From contig NZ_JAFCGY010000019.1 of the NCBI RefSeq assembly GCF_016836705.1, positions 1-64,000 on the forward strand: a DNA stretch of 64,000 nt, given 5' to 3'. Below, piece by piece: positions 1 through 8,547 of this stretch. Within the stretch, counting starts at the first letter, position 1; the number at the start of each line of letters is the position of its first letter. The notes under the pieces were generated by a model, which saw nothing but the letters and a program-made list of their open reading frames with translations, had not been told where the DNA came from and searched no databases. The position numbers and the translations under genes are program-made. Source of the DNA: Mesorhizobium caraganae (GTDB lineage: Bacteria; Pseudomonadota; Alphaproteobacteria; Rhizobiales; Rhizobiaceae).

Positions 1-98
1 AGGCTCAAACCAAGTCTCGCGTGAGGCCCATCGCCGTCGGCTGTCTCCTGACATTTCCTCCTGACATCAATTTGCTGAGCCAAATCAATCGCAAAACA

Positions 99-125
99 AA
101 ACCCCGCCGAAAATCGACGGGGTTT
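99..125 (-). terminator. Candidate rho-independent terminator for the Bax-inhibitor gene
   Basis: Two 12-base arms (99-110 and 114-125) pair with one mismatch around a 3-base loop. Read on the minus strand, the hairpin runs straight into a T-rich stretch. It lies about 75 bases past the stop of the minus-strand gene that ends at 199, so it is the likely transcript end. Confidence 0.65.
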
Positions 126-137
126 GTCAGCGGTCTG

Positions 138-159
138 AGGGCGGCCGTTAGGCCGCCCT
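138..159. repeat. Perfect 9-bp hairpin downstream of the Bax-inhibitor gene
   Basis: The arms AGGGCGGCC and GGCCGCCCT flank the loop GTTA. There is no strong T-run directly behind it on the minus strand. It may stabilise the 3' end or act together with the terminator at 99-125. Confidence 0.5.
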
Positions 160-198
160 TTCGATATCAGCTGGTCCAGTTGCCTGGATGGAGACCGC

Positions 199-939
199 TT
201 AGCGGCGATCGCCCATGAACTGCAGCAGGAACATGAACAGGTTGATGAAGTCGAGATAGAGCCTCAACGCGCCCATGATCGCCTTGCGACCGGCGACGTC
301 GGCCTGGTCGCCTTCGTAGTACATTTCCTTGATGGTCTGCGTGTCATAGGCGGTGAGGCCGGCGAAGATCAGCACGCCGATCGCCGAGATGGCGAAGCCG
401 AGCGCCGACGACTGCAGGAAGATGTTGATCAACATGGCGATCACCAGGCCGACGACGCCCATGACCAGGAACGAGCCGAACGCCGAAAGATCACGCTTGG
501 TCGTGTAGCCATAGAGCGACAGTCCGCCGAAGGCGGCCGCCGTGGCGAAGAAGGTCTGGGTGATCGAGGCACCGGTGTAGACCAGGAAGATGGTCGACAG
601 CGACAGGCCGACCAGGCCCGAATAGACCCAGAAGGTTGTCTGCGCCGCGGCCACGCTCATCGACTGGATCCTGAACGACAGGAAGAAAACTGCGGCGAGC
701 GGGGCCAGGATGACCACCCAGCGGAAGGCGCTGGCGTAGATCAGCGTGCCGAAAGCGGTCAGCTGTCCGTCGCCGGTGACGGCGAGCTGGAAAGCGCCCC
801 AGGCGGCGATGCCGGTGATGAGGAGACCAAGCCCCATCAGATTGTAGACCTTCAGCATGTAGCTGCGCAGGCCCTGGTCAATGTCGGCGCGTGCGCCCGG
901 CACGGCCGAAGTCTGGTAATTGCGAATGGGCTCAGCCAT
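199..939 (-). CDS. Bax inhibitor-1 / YccA family membrane protein
   Basis: This 246-residue protein is almost entirely hydrophobic, with about seven predicted membrane segments after a 30-residue polar N-terminus. The family is known as pH-sensitive calcium-leak channels in eukaryotes and as YccA/YbhL in bacteria, where YccA modulates the FtsH protease. The C-terminal part contains the family-typical 'AYDTQTIK' and 'LYLDFINLF' segments, with conserved acidic residues in the last helices. The ATG at 939 follows a good ribosome-binding site (AGAGGATT). The gene appears monocistronic, with a terminator at 99-125 and a palindrome upstream at 1037-1054. Family assignment is secure; the physiological role is not known from sequence. 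Confidence 0.9.
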   Translation of the reverse strand: MAEPIRNYQTSAVPGARADIDQGLRSYMLKVYNLMGLGLLITGIAAWGAFQLAVTGDGQLTAFGTLIYASAFRWVVILAPLAAVFFLSFRIQSMSVAAAQTTFWVYSGLVGLSLSTIFLVYTGASITQTFFATAAAFGGLSLYGYTTKRDLSAFGSFLVMGVVGLVIAMLINIFLQSSALGFAISAIGVLIFAGLTAYDTQTIKEMYYEGDQADVAGRKAIMGALRLYLDFINLFMFLLQFMGDRR

Positions 940-1036
940 TGGAATCCTCTGTTGCTTCTGCCCCGTACGGTGTCAGGCCTTTCCGGACCTGGGCGCCGCT
1001 GGCGGGGCTCCAGCATGCCTGTGGCGAAATATGATG

Positions 1037-1054
1037 GTTCTTGACGTCAAGAAC
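1037..1054. promoter_or_regulatory. Perfect 18-bp palindrome upstream of the Bax-inhibitor gene
   Basis: GTTCTTGACGTCAAGAAC is its own reverse complement. It lies about 100 bases upstream of the minus-strand start at 939. On that strand a TTGTTC box and a CATATT box sit 17 bases apart and would place the palindrome across the -35/spacer region, a typical repressor position. The binding protein is unknown; the site does not match the alphaproteobacterial LexA consensus (GTTC-N7-GTTC). Confidence 0.45.
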
Positions 1055-1179
1055 AAGACCGTTACGGGCTGCAACGCGTGGTGAATCGCCGGAAGCCGGT
1101 GTTCCGGGCTTTCGCGGCCGCTGCATTACCAAGATTTAATCGGAAATGGCCGGATTCGGCCGGCTTTGCCGGTTGAGAC

Positions 1180-3741
1180 CTAGAGGTCGCGCAGCACCGG
1201 CGCCGCCTTGTGGCCGAGCACCCGCCAGGTGCCGGCAAGGCCGATGCCGACGGTGATCGCCAGCGCAAACACCAAAGTCGCCACCGCCACCTCCGGCATG
1301 AAATGCGATGGCAGCGTCATGATGCGGGCGACGATGTACCAGGCCGCGATGCCGCCGGCGGCAAGCGCGAACACCGCGGTGGCCAACCCGATCAGCATAT
1401 ATTCGAGCGAAAACGCCGTGATCAGCGTCCGCCTCGTGGCCCCCAGCGTCTTCAGCACCACGGCATCGTGGATGCGGGCGCGGTTGCCGGCGGCGAGCGC
1501 GCCGGCCAGCACCAGCACCGAAGCGATCAGCGCCACGCCGGCCGCAGCCCGGATCGCCGTGCCGAGCTGACCGACCAGTCGGTTGACGATATCGAGCGCG
1601 TCCTTGACACGGACCGTCGTCACCGCCGGAAAGGCACGGGTGATGGCGTTGAGCAGGCGCGCATCATCCGCTACCGACGCGTCCTTCTCGGTCAGCGTCG
1701 CCAGCCAGCCATGCGGGGCGCCAGCAAAAGCGTTGGGTGAGAACACCATGACGAAATTGATGCCCATTGTCTCCCATTGCACCTCGCGGAAATTGGCGAT
1801 CCTGGCCGTCACGTTGCGGCCCAGCACATTGACGGTGACGGTGTCACCGAGTTTCAGCCCGAGCGCCTTGCCTTCATCGTTGGAAAACGAAACCAACGGC
1901 TCGCCGGTATAGCTGTCCGGCCACCAACTGCCTTCGGTCAATGTCGCATTGGCGGGCTGCTTGGCGTCATAAGTCAGGCCGCGATCGCCGCGCAGCACCC
2001 AAGCGCCTTCAGCCGGCACATTGGCCTTGTCTACATCGACGCCGTTCAGCGCCATCACCCGGCCGCGCAGCATCGGCACCTTGACCAGCGTGCCCTTGGG
2101 CGCCTCTTTGCCGACCAGCGCCGAGAAGGCGTCGACATCGCCGTTCTGGATGTCGACGAAGAAGAAATTCGGCGCCCGCTCCAGCAGGCTGCCTGAGATC
2201 TGCTGCCTGAGATTGCCGTCGATCAGCGCCAACGTCACCAAGAGCGTCAGCCCGAGCCCCAGCGACAGCACGACGGAAGGCGTCAGCGCGCCGGGCCGGT
2301 GGATGTTGCCGATGGCGAGTCTGAGCGCGACCGAGCACACGCGCGGGCTTTTGCGCGCCACCCACTGCACCAGCGCGCCGACCAGGCGCAGTACCAGAAA
2401 CGCAAAGATTGTCGCGCCGACGAAGATCGAGGCGATACGCTGGTCACCGGAAAACAGGATCGCCAAGGCGGCCAAAGCGAGCGCGATGCCGACCGCCGCC
2501 GCAAGGTAGGGCAGGCGCGGAAAACCGCGGCCCTCAAACCCCATTTCGCGAAATAGCGCCGTTGCCGGCACGTCGCGGGCGCGGCCGAGCGGCAGCAGCG
2601 CGAAAGCCAGCGTCACCAGCAGCCCGAAGAGCGCCGCCATGGCGAGTGCACCGGGATAGAAGCCGCCTTCCGCCGGCACCGGAATGACCGATTTCAGGGC
2701 CGCACTCGCCGCGAACGGCATGGCGGCGCCGAGGATAAGACCAAGCACGATGCCGAGGCCGGCAATCATCAGGATCTGTACGAGATAGACGGTGAAGACG
2801 AAACCGCCCGAAGCGCCGAGGCTCTTGAAGGTGGCGATGACGCCGCGCTTGCCGTCGAGATAGGCGCGCACCGCATTGGCGACGCCGACGCCGCCGACCA
2901 CCAGCGCCGTCAGCCCGACCAGCGTCAGGAACTGCGAGAAGCGTTCGATGTTGGAGGACAGTGCGGGTGCGGCGTTGGAGCGCGTGCGGATCGACCAGCC
3001 GGCTTCGGGGAAATCGCTCGCGGCCCGTTTCTGGATGCTTTTGAGATCGGCCTCGCTAGCGCCGGCCGGTAGGCGAACCTTGTAGGCATTCTCGACCAGG
3101 CTGCCCGGCTGGATCAGCCCCGACGCGGCAAGCCCCGCGGTCGAGACCATCAGCCGGGGCGCGAAGCCGAATCCATCCGACACCGCGTCCGGCTCGCTCA
3201 CCAGCCTGGCGCGCAATTCGAATGTCGCGCTGCCGAGTTTCAACCGATCGCCGATCTTCACATTGAGCCGATCGAACAGCAGGTCGGGCGCCGCGGCGCC
3301 GAAGATTCCGGATTTCTCACCGAACAGATCCTGTCTGCCAAGCTGCGGCTCGGTCTCCAGCGCGCCATAGAGCGGATAGGCGTCGTCGACTGCCTTGGCC
3401 TCGACCAGCGCCTGGTCGGAGCCGTCCTCGAGCCGCGCCATCGAGCGCATGTTGGCGCTGTGCGACACAGCACCCAGGCCATCGAGGAAGGCGCTTTCGG
3501 CCGGCGTCGTATCGCGCTGGTTGATCTGGAAGCGCAGATCGCCGCCGAGCAGCGTCTGGCCCTGGTCGGCAACACCGGCGGTGATCGCCTGCGCCACCGA
3601 ATTGACGCCGCCGATCGCCGCGACGCCAAGTGCGATACAGGCCAGGAAAATCATGAAGCCGGACAGCCCACCGCGCATCTCGCGCAGCGAAAAGCGGAAC
3701 GCGAGTTTCAGGGTGCGGAGCCAGGGGGTCTTTTCCACCAC
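1180..3741 (-). CDS. FtsX-like ABC transporter permease (YbbP type)
   Basis: This 853-residue protein has an N-terminal membrane helix, a large periplasmic domain, and two FtsX-type blocks (roughly residues 260-480 and 715-845) with ten or so membrane segments in total. That is the COG3127/YbbP layout of the MacB-like superfamily, thought to move lipids or amphiphilic compounds rather than soluble nutrients. It starts with GTG at 3741, two bases after the stop of the ATPase gene, so the two are co-transcribed. The divergent neighbour is a TesA-like esterase, the same trio as tesA-ybbA-ybbP in Escherichia coli, which supports the assignment. The substrate is unknown. Confidence 0.85.
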   Translation of the reverse strand: MVEKTPWLRTLKLAFRFSLREMRGGLSGFMIFLACIALGVAAIGGVNSVAQAITAGVADQGQTLLGGDLRFQINQRDTTPAESAFLDGLGAVSHSANMRSMARLEDGSDQALVEAKAVDDAYPLYGALETEPQLGRQDLFGEKSGIFGAAAPDLLFDRLNVKIGDRLKLGSATFELRARLVSEPDAVSDGFGFAPRLMVSTAGLAASGLIQPGSLVENAYKVRLPAGASEADLKSIQKRAASDFPEAGWSIRTRSNAAPALSSNIERFSQFLTLVGLTALVVGGVGVANAVRAYLDGKRGVIATFKSLGASGGFVFTVYLVQILMIAGLGIVLGLILGAAMPFAASAALKSVIPVPAEGGFYPGALAMAALFGLLVTLAFALLPLGRARDVPATALFREMGFEGRGFPRLPYLAAAVGIALALAALAILFSGDQRIASIFVGATIFAFLVLRLVGALVQWVARKSPRVCSVALRLAIGNIHRPGALTPSVVLSLGLGLTLLVTLALIDGNLRQQISGSLLERAPNFFFVDIQNGDVDAFSALVGKEAPKGTLVKVPMLRGRVMALNGVDVDKANVPAEGAWVLRGDRGLTYDAKQPANATLTEGSWWPDSYTGEPLVSFSNDEGKALGLKLGDTVTVNVLGRNVTARIANFREVQWETMGINFVMVFSPNAFAGAPHGWLATLTEKDASVADDARLLNAITRAFPAVTTVRVKDALDIVNRLVGQLGTAIRAAAGVALIASVLVLAGALAAGNRARIHDAVVLKTLGATRRTLITAFSLEYMLIGLATAVFALAAGGIAAWYIVARIMTLPSHFMPEVAVATLVFALAITVGIGLAGTWRVLGHKAAPVLRDL

Positions 3742-3743
3742 GG

Positions 3744-4439
3744 CTACGCCGTCACTTTGAGCAGAGGCGCATCCTCGATGCGGCCCGAGCGCATCGACAC
3801 CTGGCGCGAGCAGCGCGCCGCAAGGGCCGGATCATGAGTGACCAGCACCAGCGTCATGCCGCGCTCGGCCGCCTTGGCGAACAAAAGGTCAGCGACCTGC
3901 CGCCCCGTCGCCTGGTCGAGATTGCCGGTCGGTTCGTCGGCGATGAGAATGCGCGGCGCGGGTGCCAGCGCCCGAGCAATCGCCACGCGCTGCTGTTCGC
4001 CGCCGGAAAGTTCGCCGGGATAGTGGGTGACGCGGTCGCTGAGGCCTACGGCTGCCAGTTCACGCGCGGCCACGCCGAACGGATCGGCATGGCCGGCCAG
4101 TTCCAGCGGCACCGCGACATTTTCCAGCGCCGTCATATTGGGAATGAGATGGAAGGACTGGAAGACGATGCCGATGTTTCGGCCCCGAAACGATGCGATC
4201 TGGTCCTCGCTTTTGCCGTTAAGCGATTCGCCGGCGATGCGCACCGTGCCCGAATCGACCCGCTCCAGTCCGGCCAGAACCATCAGCAAGGTCGACTTGC
4301 CGGATCCTGAGGGACCGACAATGCCGGTCGCCTCGCCGCGCGTCACGTCGAGGCTGACGCCTTTCAGGACATGCACGGACGACGCGCCTTGGCCGAGGGT
4401 CAGGGATATGTCTTTCAGCTCGATGACGGCTTCTGTCAC
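3744..4439 (-). CDS. ABC transporter ATP-binding protein (YbbA/LolD type)
   Basis: This 231-residue ATPase has a Walker A motif (GPSGSGKS, near residue 44), a signature motif (LSGGEQQRVAIARAL, near 144) and a Walker B followed by DEPTGNLD, the hallmark of the LolD/MacB/YbbA subgroup. It is the energising partner of the YbbP-type permease encoded directly downstream. The start is GTG at 4439; the protein begins MTEAVIELKD, the usual N-terminus of the first ATPase strand. It is transcribed divergently from the esterase gene. Confidence 0.9.
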   Translation of the reverse strand: MTEAVIELKDISLTLGQGASSVHVLKGVSLDVTRGEATGIVGPSGSGKSTLLMVLAGLERVDSGTVRIAGESLNGKSEDQIASFRGRNIGIVFQSFHLIPNMTALENVAVPLELAGHADPFGVAARELAAVGLSDRVTHYPGELSGGEQQRVAIARALAPAPRILIADEPTGNLDQATGRQVADLLFAKAAERGMTLVLVTHDPALAARCSRQVSMRSGRIEDAPLLKVTA

Positions 4440-4524
4440 AATTAAAGCGTCCTATATGGAGATGAAGGCTCTGCCTGCCGGAAGCCGTCGCCGGAAGAAT
4501 TCTTGGTCATATGGGGCCTGCCGC

Positions 4525-5169
4525 ATGTCTTTCAAACGCTCGATTGCCGCAGGGCTCATCCTTTTCCTCACCCTTTGCGGCGCCATTTCGTCGGCGCGGG
4601 CCGAGACATTCACCGTCGTGGGCTTCGGCGACAGCCTGATGGCGGGCTTTGGCCTCGGGCCCGGCGAAGGCTTCACCGACAAATTGCAGGCAGCCCTTCG
4701 CGCCAAGGGCCTTGATGTGAGCGTCGCCAATGCCGGTGTTTCCGGCGATACGTCGAGCGGCGGCCTGTCGCGGCTCGACTGGTCGGTGCCGGACGGCACC
4801 AAGCTTGTCATCCTGGAACTCGGCGCGAACGACATGCTGCGCGGCGTCTCGCCCAGCATTACTGAAAAGAACCTGGACGACATGCTGGCGAAGTTGAAAG
4901 CGCGCAAGATCGCGGTGCTTTTGGCCGGCATGCGCGCCGCCCCCAATCTCGGCGCCGACTACCAGACCGCCTTCGATGCGATCTATCCGAAGCTGGCCGC
5001 GAAATACGATGTGCCGCTCTATCCGTTCTTTCTCGACGGCGTTGCCGGACAGTCCGGCCTGCAGCTGGAGGACGGCTTGCACCCCAACCCGAAAGGCGTC
5101 GATGCGATGGTCGAGCGCATCCTGCCCACCGTGGAAAAGGCAATTGCAGCGGTCGAGGGCGGCGCCTGA
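4525..5169 (+). CDS. Secreted TesA-like arylesterase / lysophospholipase (SGNH hydrolase)
   Basis: This 214-residue protein starts with a cleavable signal peptide (residues 1-26, ending SARA). Block I is GFGDSLMAGFGL with nucleophile Ser37, block III is ELGANDMLRG, and the C-terminal DGLHPNPKG supplies the Asp/His pair, so all four SGNH elements are present. TesA is a periplasmic thioesterase/protease/lysophospholipase. The ATG at 4525 was chosen because it places the signal peptide correctly; an in-frame ATG at 4456 would add 23 charged residues. It sits divergent from the YbbA/YbbP transporter, as in many proteobacteria. Confidence 0.87.
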   Translation: MSFKRSIAAGLILFLTLCGAISSARAETFTVVGFGDSLMAGFGLGPGEGFTDKLQAALRAKGLDVSVANAGVSGDTSSGGLSRLDWSVPDGTKLVILELGANDMLRGVSPSITEKNLDDMLAKLKARKIAVLLAGMRAAPNLGADYQTAFDAIYPKLAAKYDVPLYPFFLDGVAGQSGLQLEDGLHPNPKGVDAMVERILPTVEKAIAAVEGGA

Positions 5170-5306
5170 GGCCGGACATTCGCTCCTGGCGCGGCCTTCC
5201 GTAAGGGAAACATTAGGGAAAGCCTGCGACCAACAAACCACTTGCCCTGCTTGGATATCGATGATTCGGTAGGGGCATAGTTCGATTCGAGGAAGGGAGG
5301 CTCACC

Positions 5307-5903
5307 ATGCCGCGTCTTTTCACCGCCCTCGAAATACCGCGTGATGCCGCGCTTTCGCTGTCCCTTTTGCGGGGTGGCCTGCCCGGGGCCCGCTGGATCG
5401 ATGTCGAAAACTATCACATGACGCTGCGCTTCATCGGCGATGTCGAAGGCCATGTCGCTGACGAGATCGCCAACGCGCTCGACCGGGTTCACCGCCCATC
5501 CTTCTCGCTGACGCTGTCCGGGGTCGGCGCCTTCGGCCAGAAAAAGCCGCACGCCGTCTGGGCCGGCGTTTTCGCCTCGCCCGACCTTTCCGCACTGCAA
5601 GGCGAGATCGACCGTATCTGCCAGCGGCTCGGTCTGCCGGCAGACCCGCGCAAATTCACACCGCATGTGACGCTGGCGCGGCTGCGCAATTCGAGCCCGC
5701 TCGACGTCGCGCAATATCTGTCGGCGCGCGGCAATTTCTCGACACTACCGTTTCGCGTCGGCCGCTTCGTCTTGATGTCGTCGCGCGATTCGGTCGGCGG
5801 CGGCCCCTACATCGTCGAGGAAGCCTGGCCGCTGTCCGGCGCCGATGCGCGCTCCTCGAGCAGCTTTGCCAGCGCCTCCGACGCTTCGCGGATCATGCGG
5901 TAG
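5307..5903 (+). CDS. thpR: RNA 2',3'-cyclic phosphodiesterase (2H family)
   Basis: This 198-residue protein has the two HxTx motifs of 2H phosphoesterases: HMTL at His37 and HVTL at His120. ThpR hydrolyses 2',3'-cyclic phosphates at RNA ends and was first seen as a 2'-5' RNA ligase. The N-terminus MPRLFTALEIP is the usual first strand. Its last ~32 codons overlap, tail to tail, the 3' end of the tyrosine phosphatase gene on the other strand. The serine-rich C-terminal tail inside that overlap is probably not part of the folded domain. Confidence 0.88.
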   Translation: MPRLFTALEIPRDAALSLSLLRGGLPGARWIDVENYHMTLRFIGDVEGHVADEIANALDRVHRPSFSLTLSGVGAFGQKKPHAVWAGVFASPDLSALQGEIDRICQRLGLPADPRKFTPHVTLARLRNSSPLDVAQYLSARGNFSTLPFRVGRFVLMSSRDSVGGGPYIVEEAWPLSGADARSSSSFASASDASRIMR

Positions 5904-6319
5904 ACTGAAGCGAAGGCTTCCGCCCCGTCGTAATAGGGATCCGGCACGTCGCGGGCTTTTCCCTGCGCGAACTCCGCAAGCAGATGGATGCGTTCGCCGG
6001 CACCGGCCGGCGCCATCACCTTCAGGTCTCGGACATTCTGCCGGTCCATACCGAGGATCAGGTCGAAGCGGGCAAAATCCTCCGGCCGAACCTTGCGCGC
6101 CCGCTGCCCGGAAATGTCGATGCCGTGGCGGGCAGCGACCGCGACCGAGCGCGGGTCGGGTGCTTCGCCGAGATTCCAGCCGCCGGTCGCGGCTGAGTCC
6201 AGCATCATGTCGCGGCCCCGCTCGGCCAGCACGGCGCGAAACACGCCTTCGGCGAGTGGCGAGCGGCAGATGTTGCCGAGGCAGACGAACAGAATGGAAT
6301 TTATCGGCTTTATGCTCAT
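5807..6319 (-). CDS. Low-molecular-weight protein-tyrosine-phosphatase family protein
   Basis: The 170-residue protein has the phosphatase loop FVCLGNICRSP (nucleophile Cys13, Arg19, CX5R) near its N-terminus and the general-acid motif DPYYDG near residue 130. Relatives remove phosphate from protein tyrosine or, in arsenate-reductase variants, reduce arsenate; the DPYYD motif favours a phosphatase. The ATG at 6319 puts the P-loop at the expected place; longer in-frame extensions lack support. The C-terminus is extended by about 15 residues into the antisense of thpR, giving a 97-base convergent overlap. Confidence 0.88.
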   Translation of the reverse strand: MSIKPINSILFVCLGNICRSPLAEGVFRAVLAERGRDMMLDSAATGGWNLGEAPDPRSVAVAARHGIDISGQRARKVRPEDFARFDLILGMDRQNVRDLKVMAPAGAGERIHLLAEFAQGKARDVPDPYYDGAEAFASVYRMIREASEALAKLLEERASAPDSGQASSTM

Positions 6320-6422
6320 TCGATATGCGCCGTTTGTGCATTTGGGACGCCAAAACGCAAGGCACGTTTGGGCGACTTGCACTATGGTGAGGGTCAAGAT
6401 CGGGATAGCACAGGACATCATC

Positions 6423-6719
6423 ATGACGAGAGAGAAACTCAGCAAGGACGCCATTACAGCTGCACTGGCCGAACTGGGCGGCTGGTCGCTGGCCGCGGAC
6501 GGCGCTTCCATCAAACGCAGCTTCGTCTTCAAGAATTTTTCCGAAGCCTTCGCCTTCATGACCCGCGTCGCTCTGGCTGCGGAGAAGATGGACCATCACC
6601 CCGACTGGTCGAATGTCTACAAGACGGTGGACGTGACGCTGAACACCCATGATGCCGGCGGCGTCACTGGGCTCGACATCGCGCTGGCCAAGAAGATGAA
6701 CGGTTATTTCGGCGGCTGA
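6423..6719 (+). CDS. 4a-hydroxytetrahydrobiopterin dehydratase (PCD/DCoH)
   Basis: This 98-residue protein carries the active-site signature EKMDHHPDWSNVYKTVDVTLNTHD (residues ~56-79), with the paired histidines that catalyse dehydration of 4a-hydroxy-pterin. The enzyme recycles the pterin cofactor of aromatic amino acid hydroxylases and is also found as a stand-alone protein in rhizobia. ATG 6423 was chosen; an in-frame ATG at 6384 would add 13 residues. The gene is divergent from the tyrosine phosphatase, with about 100 bases between the starts. Confidence 0.92.
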   Translation: MTREKLSKDAITAALAELGGWSLAADGASIKRSFVFKNFSEAFAFMTRVALAAEKMDHHPDWSNVYKTVDVTLNTHDAGGVTGLDIALAKKMNGYFGG

Positions 6720-6850
6720 ACGTCCGGCGCCACGACGCGCCGGCAACGGCAAATCGGCACCATCCTCTTGCAGCGGGGTTCGGCTTTCACCACATTTTCC
6801 CGTGCCGCCGCGCGCAACACGGTGCGCGACGGCCAGAAGAGGAGACATTG

Positions 6851-7213
6851 ATGGCGGAGCAACCGGGTTTTGACTTCTTCGGCTTCGGCAGCAAGCTGGG
6901 CGATGAAAGCGAAGTGCGCGCCAAATTCTGGCGCACGGCCAAGAAGGCGGCGCGGCAGATACCCTTCATGGAAGAGGTGGTCGCCGCCTATTACTGCGCG
7001 CTCGACAAGAAGACGCCTTTGCGTGCCAAGGGCATATTGCTCGCCGCGCTCGGCTATTTCGTACTGCCGGTCGACGTCATCCCCGATTTCGTCCTCGGCC
7101 TCGGCTTCACCGACGACATCGCTGTGCTGACCGCAGCGATCACTGCCGTCAGCGCCCATATCACGCCTGCCCACCGCAAGGCCGCCAAGGAAGCGATCGC
7201 CGACAAGAGCTGA
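6851..7213 (+). CDS. YkvA family (DUF1232) membrane protein
   Basis: This 120-residue protein has the DUF1232 core, seen here as KGILLAALGYFVLPVDVIPDFVLGLGFTDDIAVL (given in two parts: residues ~62-78 and 79-95), with one or two membrane helices and the conserved PxDxIPD motif. Function is unknown across the family. The ATG at 6851 follows a strong AGAGGAGA ribosome site. Confidence 0.85.
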   Translation: MAEQPGFDFFGFGSKLGDESEVRAKFWRTAKKAARQIPFMEEVVAAYYCALDKKTPLRAKGILLAALGYFVLPVDVIPDFVLGLGFTDDIAVLTAAITAVSAHITPAHRKAAKEAIADKS

Positions 7214-7532
7214 ACCGGCGGCCGTCCCATCAACGAACTTGTTTTCCAGAAATCCTGCGTTCAAACAGGGCGATAGCGGCTTGGCTTCGGGTTCCGCTGT
7301 GGCCGTTGAAAAAGTCAAACTCTTGCCGCTTTCGTGGCCTCCAAGTCGCCGCAGGGACATTGCGAAAGCCGTTTTTTCAACAAGCGGCGCGGAAATGGCG
7401 GTGGTTTCCATACGTGAATGTCCTTTTCCAAGGGAAATTCACCGTTTGGTAACCCAGATTAAATCAAAATGAAGCGACGGGCAGGACGCCAAGCCGGCCT
7501 GCCCCCGCACCATTTGGAATACGGGAAAAGCG
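7214..7532. other. Intergenic stretch without recognised gene
   Basis: These 319 bases between the YkvA gene and ialB hold no convincing ORF, tRNA or hairpin terminator. The part nearest ialB (about 7420-7490) is A/T-richer and is the likely promoter region, but I cannot assign -35/-10 boxes with confidence. Confidence 0.4.
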
Positions 7533-8036
7533 ATGCGCGGATTGATTGCACTAGTCTCGAGCCTGGTCCTGGTGGCCTCTGCAGCGCCGGCGCTGGCGCA
7601 GCAGGCGACCAAGATCGGCCAGCACAACGCCTGGGGCACCTACAGCTATCAGGCGCAGGGCGGCAAGGTCTGCTACGTCCTGACCGTGCCGACCGACAAG
7701 CAGCCGCCGACGCTCGACCATGGTGACATGTTCTTCTTCGTCAGCCAGCGGCCGGGCCAGCAGGTGTCCTACGAGCCGCAATTCATCGCCGGCTACACCT
7801 TCCAGGAAGGCTCCAAGGCCACCGTCACCATCGACAAGAAGTCGTTCTCGATGTTCACCCGCGGCAAGTCGGCCTGGGTGGAGAACGCCGCCGAAGAGCC
7901 GGTGCTGATCGCCGCCATGAAGACCGGCACCGACATGAAGGTGTCGGCCAAGTCCGGCCGCGGCAACACCACAACCTATGTGTTCTCGCTGAAAGGCATC
8001 TCGGCCGCGCTGTCGTCGATCGCCAAGTGCAAATAG
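7533..8036 (+). CDS. Invasion-associated locus B (IalB) family protein
   Basis: This 167-residue secreted protein has a signal peptide ending APALAQ (residues ~1-22) and then the IalB-type domain, beginning with a WGTYSYQ segment and including a conserved Cys pair (about residue 48 and the C-terminal Cys). The name comes from Bartonella, where ialB affects erythrocyte invasion; in free-living rhizobia the family is common and its role is unknown. The ATG at 7533 gives a clean signal peptide. It looks monocistronic. Confidence 0.8.
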   Translation: MRGLIALVSSLVLVASAAPALAQQATKIGQHNAWGTYSYQAQGGKVCYVLTVPTDKQPPTLDHGDMFFFVSQRPGQQVSYEPQFIAGYTFQEGSKATVTIDKKSFSMFTRGKSAWVENAAEEPVLIAAMKTGTDMKVSAKSGRGNTTTYVFSLKGISAALSSIAKCK

Positions 8037-8070
8037 GCTAACGTAACGCGACCTCCTTCAGCGGATACAG

Positions 8071-8424
8071 ATGCTCATAAGGCGACCGACCTTCCTTGAA
8101 GCAACATGCCAAATCGCTTTAGCTGGCTTGGCATTTCTTCTCCTACTCGACTTTATCGATGCAGCAAGCGTTCGCTGCGATATTACGCCAGCGTCGTCTT
8201 GGTGCAGCGTCTGGGGCGTGTCCGAAGGCCCGGTTGGTATGGCTTGGAACTATCGGAGCCAGACCGTCTACTTGCGATCCGACATTGCTCGGATGGCCAT
8301 CTTGGCCATAGCGATACTCACACCATTCGTTACAACGAGGCCCGCTTGGGGAATGGGGCTGTTGGCCGGTGTCGGCATCTTGGGTTCGGTTGCACTAGAA
8401 TTTCTTGGTCCGACGCTTCTGTGA
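8071..8424 (+). CDS. Hypothetical membrane protein
   Basis: This 117-residue ORF begins with an ATG 34 bases after ialB and codes for about three hydrophobic segments (residues ~12-30, 72-88 and 93-112) around a short loop with two cysteines. I do not recognise the family. Base composition is slightly less GC-rich than neighbours, which could mean a recently acquired or weakly constrained gene. The coding call rests on membrane-protein-like composition and position. Confidence 0.5.
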   Translation: MLIRRPTFLEATCQIALAGLAFLLLLDFIDAASVRCDITPASSWCSVWGVSEGPVGMAWNYRSQTVYLRSDIARMAILAIAILTPFVTTRPAWGMGLLAGVGILGSVALEFLGPTLL

Positions 8425-8547
8425 TTTCAAACTGAGACACTACCGAAAAGTCGCCCCGCATGACTCTCACTCCAACCTGTGCTATGCGCCGCGCTTCTTT
8501 GGCACGATGGATGAAATCGGCCGCAATTCGCTTATATTGGCGCTGAT

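Noticed and set aside
5745..6848. 367-codon frame on the minus strand across the phosphatase and pterin genes
   Set aside because: It runs through well-supported genes on both strands and shows no family pattern.
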